From Bacteroidales bacterium UBA4621 (GTDB lineage: Bacteria; Bacteroidota; Bacteroidia; Bacteroidales; Paludibacteraceae): DNA of 11,919 bases. Below the pieces are notes generated by a model that saw only the letters and a program-made list of their open reading frames with translations, searched no databases and was not told the origin of the DNA. The stretch spans positions 1-11,919 of the forward strand of contig DGIN01000088.1 in NCBI GenBank assembly GCA_002387325.1, written 5' to 3'. The position numbers and the translations under genes are program-made. This document shows positions 1 to 4,791 of this stretch, in pieces (position 1 is the first letter of the stretch; every line of letters begins with the position of its first letter).

Positions 1-227
1 CAGAAAAAACTCAACAGAAGACCACGAGAAAAATTGAACTTTTCAACTCCGAAAGATTGCTTTTTCAATTATTTTCCCTAACTTTGCACAAAATTGCATT
101 TGCTATTGGACAGTACCCAATTATTTCAAACGCACAAATTGTAGTTAATTTTTCCAAAAGAAATACGAAAAAACAGTGCTACGCAGTGCGAAAGAAATTA
201 AGGAAACAAAAGAAAAACATATCGAAT
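1..227. other. AT-rich non-coding left edge
   Basis: No credible gene is seen on either strand. Apparent plus-strand reading frames that begin here run into the antisense of the hydrolase gene and have no family resemblance. The only signal is a Bacteroidota-type promoter on the plus strand (listed separately). A short inverted repeat, ttgaa at 34-38 with ttcaa at 42-46, is too small to call a terminator. On the minus strand this is the region downstream of the hydrolase stop codon, and no hairpin plus T-run terminator is visible in it. Confidence 0.6.
57..86 (+). promoter_or_regulatory. Orphan Bacteroidota-type promoter
   Basis: TTG at 57-59, 19 bases of spacing, then TAACTTTG at 79-86. This matches the Bacteroidota housekeeping sigma pattern (TTG at -33, TAnnTTTG at -7). 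Transcription would start near 92 and run rightward into the antisense strand of the hydrolase gene. No plus-strand gene follows, and there is not even an ATG in the next roughly 150 bases. It may drive an antisense or small RNA, be the relic of a lost gene, or be a chance match. Confidence 0.45.
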
Positions 228-1451
228 TTACAGCCAGACACCTATACCCAAAGAGACGAACTCGACTTTGGTCAGGTGGGCTTTCATGGTCCCCTGGACA
301 AACAGATGCCACGGGAGGCGGTAGCGCAGGGCTATCTGCGTATAGAGCCAGCCGTCGGGATAGCCCGCCGAACCTGCACGGAGCAGGTCGTATTTGTAGA
401 ATATGCCTTTATTGAGCCGCCCGTTTGCCGCCTGACGGGCTTCGTCTGCGGGCTCCAGGTTCTTAACCGGGTCGAGCAGATAAACACCGAAATGAAAACC
501 TGCCGTAAACTGTCCGATAACAAACTCGGGCTGCACGCTGATGCCTAACCGCCAGCAGTCGGCACCATCGGTGCGAGCCGCAGTGAGGTTGGTCTTATTG
601 AAATAGGTATCGCGGCGGATATACGCCCCGTCGTAGAACACGTCCACTCCACCGCCCAAGCGGAAGATCCGGTGTGCCTGCCAGTAAGCCGCCAGTTGCA
701 TCTCGCAGGCGAAGAAAGTCTGCCGGTCGCGGTAATAGACCTGCCTGCCGCCCGCAGCAAAAGCAAACTCCAGTTCCCAACGTTTTTTGAGAACGGTCTT
801 ACCCGTGTAGGTTTGGGGAGTAGTACTCTGCGGGGTATAGCGCACGCCTATATCGCCCCCAAAAATGTTGTAGCCCGAGTTGGGCTGCACCATACTGCCG
901 TTGCTGATATGATACCACCCCGCAGAAACAGGGATACTCCACCCGTGGCTGACAGGAAACTCCATATACAATGCCTCGGGGAAATAAAAATTGAAGACGC
1001 TGCCGATGCTCTTGTTGGCATCGGTCAGGTCTTGGTACAGATGTCCCACGGGAACGGTATTGCGATAGGTTTTGGTAACGAATGCCGCACCGATACCCGG
1101 ACGGAGACCGAGGACGAAATGCGGGAGACGCACCAGCGGAACATCCATAAAAACAAAAGGTGTAACGGCGCTGCCGAGGAGCGTCTTGTCGCCGAGATAC
1201 CAATAGCCAAGTGCCACGCCGAGCGAAGCATCGTTCCAGTCGTGCAAGGCACGCCAATCGGGGCGGAAAGCCACGGCGAACTCGCCGCCCATAGACGGAC
1301 CGACCCACTGCCCTTTCCTACCGAGCATATCGTCCACTTTGCCGTCGGGCATAATCGCCCCCGCACGGAAAGACAGGCGGTAGTCGGTATCCAACGCAAA
1401 AAGCGGGAGACACCAAAGCAAACAAGCCCATATCACGCTATGCCGTTTCAT
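228..1451 (-). CDS. Acyloxyacyl hydrolase, PagL-like outer-membrane protein
   Basis: A predicted outer-membrane beta-barrel of 407 residues. Residues 1-20 form a signal peptide (MKRH, then a hydrophobic stretch ending near FAL-D). Alternating hydrophobic and aromatic strands follow throughout. The signature is His181-x-Ser183-Asn-Gly, then Pro190-Asn-x-Gly, as in PagL/acyloxyacyl hydrolases that remove 3-linked acyl chains from lipid A. In Pseudomonas PagL the third catalytic residue is a Glu 14 residues after the His (from memory); here that place is Asn195. Classic PagL is about 150-170 residues, so residues 220-407 are an extra barrel-like half. An upstream in-frame ATG at 1490 was rejected: it would precede the promoter box and bury the signal peptide. 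Lipid A remodelling is inferred from the family; activity is unproven. Confidence 0.75.
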   Translation of the reverse strand: MKRHSVIWACLLWCLPLFALDTDYRLSFRAGAIMPDGKVDDMLGRKGQWVGPSMGGEFAVAFRPDWRALHDWNDASLGVALGYWYLGDKTLLGSAVTPFVFMDVPLVRLPHFVLGLRPGIGAAFVTKTYRNTVPVGHLYQDLTDANKSIGSVFNFYFPEALYMEFPVSHGWSIPVSAGWYHISNGSMVQPNSGYNIFGGDIGVRYTPQSTTPQTYTGKTVLKKRWELEFAFAAGGRQVYYRDRQTFFACEMQLAAYWQAHRIFRLGGGVDVFYDGAYIRRDTYFNKTNLTAARTDGADCWRLGISVQPEFVIGQFTAGFHFGVYLLDPVKNLEPADEARQAANGRLNKGIFYKYDLLRAGSAGYPDGWLYTQIALRYRLPWHLFVQGTMKAHLTKVEFVSLGIGVWL

Positions 1452-1459
1452 ACCGAGGA

Positions 1460-1490
1460 CAAAGGTACTGCTTTTTTGCGAGATACGCAA
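1460..1490 (-). promoter_or_regulatory. Promoter of the hydrolase gene
   Basis: On the minus strand, TTG (1490-1488), 20 bases of spacing, and TACCTTTG (1467-1460). Only 8 bases separate the box from the ATG at 1451. With a usual Bacteroidota start site 5-8 bases after the box, the mRNA would have almost no leader. The site also supports the 1451 start codon over the in-frame ATG at 1490, which lies upstream of the -7 box. Confidence 0.6.
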
Positions 1491-1583
1491 GATTATAGAA
1501 GGATAGATGGGGTACAGATAACGATGCGAGACGATAAGGAGTTCTTCTCAGCCCACAGGGTTTCGTTTTCGCTACGGCACTCA

Positions 1584-1678
1584 GTGCGCAAAGCGCACCT
1601 GCCTTACGCTTCACGTCTCCACAAACGAAGCATCGTCATGCGGTTTGTGGCAAACCGACCGCGGACGGGGGCGTCCGC
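1584..1678. repeat. Cluster of three GC-rich hairpins
   Basis: Three perfect short stems lie in 95 bases: gtgcgc/gcgcac (1584-1589 with 1593-1598, 3-base loop), cggtttg/caaaccg (1641-1647 with 1651-1657, 3-base loop) and gcggacg/cgtccgc (1661-1667 with 1672-1678, 4-base loop). A fourth stem, ccacaaac (1619-1626) with gtttgtgg (1643-1650), encloses gcat/atgc (1630-1633 with 1638-1641). It shares bases with the second hairpin, so the two cannot form together. The function is unknown; a structured RNA or a REP-like palindromic element is possible. Confidence 0.55.
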
Positions 1679-1686
1679 ATCCCCGT

Positions 1687-1728
1687 AATGGTGTCCACTG
1701 AATGGTATCTGCGGAATGGTGGCTGTAT
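1687..1728. repeat. Three 14-base imperfect direct repeats
   Basis: Three consecutive 14-base units each begin with AATGGT (1687, 1701, 1715) and share a C at unit position 9, while the remaining bases vary. The exact 14-base register over three units is what marks this as a repeat. It resembles a small iteron array, but nothing nearby suggests a replication or partition function. Confidence 0.4.
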
Positions 1729-1785
1729 CTTCGGAATAATACGCAATTTTGAGGCGGTTGCGTTGCAAGGCTAGAAGAACAGAAT

Positions 1786-1838
1786 GGCTGATAGTGGCGT
1801 ATGCTGCACACAGAGCAGTGTTTGCGCCACTATCAGCC
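1786..1838. repeat. Inverted repeat with a 14-bp perfect stem
   Basis: ggctgatagtggcg (1786-1799) pairs perfectly with cgccactatcagcc (1825-1838) around a 25-base loop. The loop itself contains a ctgc/gcag pair (1804-1807 with 1815-1818). Past a 6-base bulge on the right side, the stem resumes with agaatg/cattct (1781-1786 with 1845-1850; base 1786 is shared between the two descriptions). There is no adjacent T-run on either strand. It could be an mRNA 3'-end structure of the GIN operon, a miniature transposable element, or a recombination site. Confidence 0.6.
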
Positions 1839-1866
1839 TATCGACATTCTATCAGTATCCGCTATG

Positions 1867-1910
1867 GAATCACATAAGAATCACATAAGAATCACATAAG
1901 AATCACATAT
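1867..1910. repeat. Four tandem 11-base repeats
   Basis: gaatcacataa is repeated at 1867, 1878, 1889 and 1900; the last copy ends in t instead of a. The period is about one helical turn. The core AATCACA also occurs twice nearby in the opposite orientation (TGTGATT at 1933-1939 and 1971-1977), which gives six copies in about 110 bases. There are no spacers, so this is not a CRISPR array. It may be a slipped-strand tandem repeat or a helically phased protein-binding array. Confidence 0.75.
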
Positions 1911-2016
1911 AGTTGCTACACAGATGACAGGGTGTGATTATTTAGGCGTGTTATTCCGTTGCGGTGGTTGTGTGATTTATATAGTTGCAGTTGTGTGTTC
2001 TGTTGCGGCTGCGTGT

Positions 2017-3369
2017 TCAGTCGCGTTTGATGACGCTGCCTCCGACCGCAAGGCTTTGTTTTACATCGGGGTTTCCCTCGTATGTAATTTTGCTAGCCCC
2101 TGCGGCTTGCGCCCACAGATTGCGTTGTACGTTCAGTTCGGCTTGGGCGGCACCCGCACAATTGATGTGCATATCCTGTACGACAAAGTTTTCGGCTTCA
2201 ACACTTCCTGCGCCGCTCAAACGTATGTCGGCATATTCCGCCAGTCCATTCAGTTCCAATTCGCTTGCGCCTTTGCAGTCCACAGTGAGTGATTGCACTT
2301 GCAGTTGCAGGTCGGCTTGTGCCGCCCCCGACACATCCAGCAGGAGGCTGTCAGCAACCAGCGGACTATCGCCATCGATTTTGCACGTCCCTGCGGTGTA
2401 AAGGGCTGTGAGAGAGGGCATAGAGATGTTCATCTTGGCTTTGGTGTAGCGGTTGTTGAGTACTTCTATATAGAGTACCCCGTCGCGTACTTCGGTCAAG
2501 ACGTCGGCGGGTGCATTGCTACGCAAGGAGAGTTTATAGTCAGACGATTGTTGCAGCCTTACAGCCGCACAGCCTTTGATACTGATGGCAGAGAACGGTT
2601 CGACGGTACGCAATTCCGTTTGCATCGCCCCGTCATCAAAGTCAAGGTTGTCATCATCGTCCAAAGCCTGCATAGTCTGTACAAAAGAGACGATACCGCC
2701 TTGATTGTCAACGGCTTTGGAAGCCAAGACACCGAGTCCGGCGAGCGAGAGCACCCAAAGGATGACGGTAATCCACCAGAAGCGTGCTTTGGGTCCGCGT
2801 CGGGTGCGCATATAGGATACTATGGGTGTGATAATCATCGCAATAGGCAAACCGACAGCCAATAGCAGACATACCACAGCCATACCGGTGAGCCATCCGT
2901 TTCCGAAGAGGTCCAAGCCCACCATCGGGATAGCGGAAGCGATACCCACGCTTGCGCCGAACAAGCCCATCAGCAAGGCGAAGATGACCATACCGAGTAC
3001 AAAAAGTACGGGCAAGGCACAGATAATCAAGAATATAGTAAGTCCTATGCCGAAAGCGCGTCCGCAGCCTTGGTTGTTGCTTTGGTGCTTCACTTTCGGG
3101 CGTTTATTCTCGCCGAAGTCGGAGGGCGAGCCGATACGCTGTTGCACCGATTTGACCATTTCCATATTGACCACCTGCTGATTTTTAGCGAACAATGCCG
3201 ATTGCAGCAGTTCGGCGATACGTGCTTCGAGGTCTGCCATAACATCTTTTTTCTCATCAACCGGCAGACGCAGTTCGATGTCCTGCAGATAGCCCGAAAG
3301 GGTAATATAGGCATCGTTGTCGATATGGAAAATCATACCATTGAGGTTGATGGTGCGTGTCTCTTTCAT
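2017..3369 (-). CDS. Membrane protein with C-terminal GIN domain
   Basis: This 450-residue protein has three parts. Residues 1-95 are a soluble region (MKETRTINLNG start; 'DLEARIAELL' at 46-55) typical of the N-terminus of Bacteroidota PspC/GIN proteins. Residues about 105-219 hold three or more membrane segments (105-150, 160-187, 197-217). Residues about 256-441 form a GIN domain (DUF2807-type right-handed beta-helix), recognised by repeated strand-turn units such as 'VSGAA', 'CKGAS', 'LSGAG', 'CAGAA' and 'AAGAS'. The GIN domain probably sits outside the cytoplasmic membrane. The start codon overlaps the PadR stop as ATGA (3369-3366), which implies translational coupling. Many relatives carry a PspC domain inside this polypeptide; here it is a separate small gene two positions upstream. 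The biochemical role is unknown; an envelope-stress link is inferred from PspC and PadR. Confidence 0.8.
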   Translation of the reverse strand: MKETRTINLNGMIFHIDNDAYITLSGYLQDIELRLPVDEKKDVMADLEARIAELLQSALFAKNQQVVNMEMVKSVQQRIGSPSDFGENKRPKVKHQSNNQGCGRAFGIGLTIFLIICALPVLFVLGMVIFALLMGLFGASVGIASAIPMVGLDLFGNGWLTGMAVVCLLLAVGLPIAMIITPIVSYMRTRRGPKARFWWITVILWVLSLAGLGVLASKAVDNQGGIVSFVQTMQALDDDDNLDFDDGAMQTELRTVEPFSAISIKGCAAVRLQQSSDYKLSLRSNAPADVLTEVRDGVLYIEVLNNRYTKAKMNISMPSLTALYTAGTCKIDGDSPLVADSLLLDVSGAAQADLQLQVQSLTVDCKGASELELNGLAEYADIRLSGAGSVEAENFVVQDMHINCAGAAQAELNVQRNLWAQAAGASKITYEGNPDVKQSLAVGGSVIKRD

Positions 3370-3719
3370 TGTAGTGTGTTGTTTATCGGTTTTATACTTT
3401 TTTCTGTTATCGTGCTGATTGACGAACTAATAGCCTGCCATTCACGGCTGAGTTCCTCAAGCAGGGCGTTTCCTTCTCCTGTCAGTTGATAGTACTTGCG
3501 GGGCGGTCCGTCGGTGGATTCCTGCCATCGGTAGGACAGAAGACCGTTGTTTTTCATACGCGTCAGGAGCGGGTAGAGGGTACCCTCCACCACTATCAGG
3601 TCTGCCGCTTTCAGCACCTCGAGGATGTCGGAAGCATAGGCTTCACGGCGACTGATGATGGTCAGGATACAGTACTCCAATATCCCTTTGCGCATCTGAC
3701 TTTTGATATTCTCCACCAT
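3366..3719 (-). CDS. PadR-family transcriptional regulator
   Basis: A 117-residue winged-helix repressor. The family core is unmistakable: 'MRKGILEYCILTII' (9-22), 'ASDILEVLK' (29-37), 'EGTLYPLLTRM' (45-55), 'GLLSYRW' (59-65), and the wing 'GPPRKYYQLTGEG' (71-83). A C-terminal helix probably forms the dimer interface. The ATG at 3719 was chosen because the family motif starts just after it and it lies 4 bases past the PspC stop; an upstream in-frame start at 3749 would overlap the PspC gene and add residues foreign to the family. It sits inside the operon between the two membrane-protein genes, so autoregulation of the cluster is likely. The ligand or signal is unknown. Confidence 0.9.
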   Translation of the reverse strand: MVENIKSQMRKGILEYCILTIISRREAYASDILEVLKAADLIVVEGTLYPLLTRMKNNGLLSYRWQESTDGPPRKYYQLTGEGNALLEELSREWQAISSSISTITEKSIKPINNTLQ

Positions 3720-3723
3720 AGCC

Positions 3724-3918
3724 TTACTGCTCCGCCTGGGGCATGACAATCAGCAAGATAATATAGAGAATAATTCCGGGGAAGCCCACACAGAAGCAAC
3801 TCAACACGGCATAAATCACGCGCACGAGTGTGGCATCCACGCCAAAGTACTCTGCCAATCCGGCACATACTCCGCCCAACATTTTATTGTTGGAACGGGT
3901 CAGTTTTTTCTCATTCAT
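3724..3918 (-). CDS. Small PspC-domain membrane protein
   Basis: A 64-residue protein made of little more than one PspC domain. 'LGGVCAGLAEYFGVD' (14-28) is the family hallmark, followed by one hydrophobic membrane segment (about 33-59) and a short polar tail. PspC-domain proteins act at the cytoplasmic membrane, and some sense or relay phage-shock-type envelope stress. The gene lies 18 bases after the PepSY-like gene and 4 bases before the PadR start, so it belongs to the same transcript. The standalone form is common, but here it accompanies a GIN protein that lacks its usual internal PspC domain. Confidence 0.9.
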   Translation of the reverse strand: MNEKKLTRSNNKMLGGVCAGLAEYFGVDATLVRVIYAVLSCFCVGFPGIILYIILLIVMPQAEQ

Positions 3919-3936
3919 AATTCGTATTTTTTGGGG

Positions 3937-4371
3937 TTACCAGTCATAGCGTATGAAATTGCCTGCTTTGTCAAACTCGATTTCCATTTCGGTGTTGAGT
4001 TCCACAATCTGTCTGCGGCGGTCAATGCTATACTCCACGATAAACATCGTCGGGTGGTTGGCAGAGACATAGTCCGCTATCAGCGCGGGTACCACCCCAG
4101 CAGGTACGGGGCGCGTCTGACAGTCCACTTTCTCCAAACTGCCCTGATAATCAAACTCCATCTTTGTACCATCATTCAGTCGCACCTCATACTCGTTATG
4201 CAGCCCCTCACGCTCATAGAGAATAATTGCGATGTCGGCTTTCGCAAAATAGGTCTCCACAAAAACCTGTGCAGGCTTGGGCAAATCGGTAAACGCTCCC
4301 ACTTGTGTACGCTCGGCACAAGCGTTCATACTCAGCAACACGGTTGCCAAAACAATCATCATTTTTTTCAT
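3937..4371 (-). CDS. PepSY-like (BLIP-type) secreted protein
   Basis: A 144-residue protein with an N-terminal signal peptide (MKKMMIVLATVLLSM) ending near NACA-E. The Cys at 18 lies in a poor lipobox (MNAC), so a lipoprotein is possible but not certain. The mature part has two related units: 'DLPKPAQVFVETYF' to 'YEVRLNDGTKMEFDYQG' (29-77) and 'VPAGVVPALIADYV' to 'VELNTEMEIEFDKAG' (89-137). This two-fold pattern is typical of the PepSY-like/putative beta-lactamase-inhibitor-like family of Bacteroidota periplasmic proteins. It is the first gene after a clear promoter and heads the PspC-PadR-GIN operon. No enzymatic role is known for the family; binding of a partner protein is a guess. Confidence 0.75.
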   Translation of the reverse strand: MKKMMIVLATVLLSMNACAERTQVGAFTDLPKPAQVFVETYFAKADIAIILYEREGLHNEYEVRLNDGTKMEFDYQGSLEKVDCQTRPVPAGVVPALIADYVSANHPTMFIVEYSIDRRRQIVELNTEMEIEFDKAGNFIRYDW

Positions 4372-4412
4372 AACATTTGTGTTTTTAAGAGTTATACTTT
4401 TATTTCACGCTG

Positions 4413-4443
4413 CAAAGGTACGGCAAATTCAAGAACTATGCAA
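4413..4443 (-). promoter_or_regulatory. Promoter of the envelope operon
   Basis: On the minus strand, TTG (4443-4441), 20 bases, TACCTTTG (4420-4413) followed by C. The expected start site near 4406 gives a leader of about 35 bases before the ATG at 4371. Architecture and spacing are identical to the hydrolase and tkt promoters in this window, which makes a chance match unlikely. No other box is seen inside the operon, so it probably serves all four genes. Confidence 0.7.
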
Positions 4444-4473
4444 TACAAAGTATCATTTTATAAAAACAAATAT

Positions 4474-4489
4474 ACATTTTGCAAAATGT
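4474..4489. promoter_or_regulatory. Perfect 16-bp palindrome, possible operator
   Basis: acattttgcaaaatgt is a perfect 16-base palindrome. It lies about 30 bases upstream of the -33 element of the envelope-operon promoter and about 155 bases upstream of the tkt promoter. Known PadR operators are often written ATGT-N8-ACAT. This site has the same length and symmetry but the half-sites are in the opposite order (ACAT-N8-ATGT). A link to the PadR protein encoded in the operon is therefore only suggestive. Confidence 0.4.
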
Positions 4490-4644
4490 GCTTTACAAAA
4501 ATAGAACGTATTTTTCAAATTTCCTTATTGACATACCTTGCACCTTTGCGGTTCAAAGTCAACAGGCTATAGATGGGGTATGGCTGTTTATGTGTCCATA
4601 CACGGGGGCGGGATAATCTTTTTCTATGTAATACCTATGATAAG

Positions 4645-4675
4645 TTGTGCAATCCAAAACATTTGCGTAACTTTG
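4645..4675 (+). promoter_or_regulatory. Promoter of the transketolase gene
   Basis: TTG at 4645-4647, 20 bases, TAACTTTG at 4668-4675. The transcript would start near 4681 and have a leader of about 110 bases. No other match lies between this site and the ATG at 4792. Because the RhuM gene begins 6 bases after the tkt stop without its own visible promoter, this promoter may also feed the accessory genes downstream. Confidence 0.7.
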
Positions 4676-4791
4676 TAGCGGATTTGTATATGTTTGCGGG
4701 ACGTAGCACCGGCAACGTGCGACCAACAATGCAACGCCACTAACGTGAGCGCAGCGAACCATCATCGTAAAACCATTAACAAATATATAAT

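Larger units (their letters stand above)
1452..2016. other. 565-base non-coding region rich in repeats
   Basis: This gap lies between two minus-strand genes. It is the 3' side of the GIN-domain gene and the 5' side of the hydrolase gene. No convincing protein gene is seen; the one moderate minus-strand frame (1611-1811) has biased, non-family composition. It instead holds the hydrolase promoter, three small GC-rich hairpins (1584-1678), three 14-base imperfect direct repeats (1687-1728), a 14-bp-stem inverted repeat (1786-1838) and four tandem 11-base repeats (1867-1910). No stem is followed by a T-run, so no standard intrinsic terminator for the GIN operon is visible. Confidence 0.6.
4372..4791. 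other. Divergent control region, no gene
   Basis: 420 bases separate the minus envelope operon from tkt on the plus strand. They hold one promoter for each direction and a perfect 16-bp palindrome (all listed separately). The stretch 4430-4530 is strongly AT-rich. The tkt leader (about 4682-4791) contains a GC-rich section (4695-4760) with weak gcac/gtgc pairing and then an AT-rich stretch before the ATG, as is usual in this phylum. No riboswitch class was recognised. A partial box, CACCTTTG (4541-4548), lacks a TTG at the right distance and was not called. Confidence 0.6.

Noticed and set aside
57..548. Plus-strand open frame of 163 codons over the left edge
   Set aside because: It lies antisense to the 3' end of the hydrolase gene, has no ATG start, and reads as low-quality composition with no family motif.
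672..1688. Plus-strand open frame of 338 codons
   Set aside because: It is the antisense of the hydrolase gene. The minus frame has a signal peptide and the PagL motif, and this one has neither.
1611..1811. Minus-strand open frame of 66 codons in the non-coding block
   Set aside because: It runs through the hairpins and the 14-base repeats, has no recognisable protein pattern, and is explained by those repeats.
1786..1838. Rho-independent terminator of the GIN operon
   Set aside because: The stem is strong, but the loop is 25 bases and no T-run follows on the minus strand.
1867..1910. CRISPR array
   Set aside because: The units are only 11 bases, directly tandem, with no spacers and no cas genes in the window.
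4152..4170. Possible internal promoter within the envelope operon
   Set aside because: No TTG/TAnnTTTG pair with 19-21 base spacing was found inside the operon, and the tight gene spacing points to one transcript.
4541..4548. CACCTTTG as a second tkt promoter
   Set aside because: The first base departs from the consensus and no TTG lies 19-21 bases upstream. The site at 4645-4675 is much better.
4682..4791. Riboswitch in the tkt leader
   Set aside because: Only weak short pairings were seen and no known riboswitch core motif was recognised.
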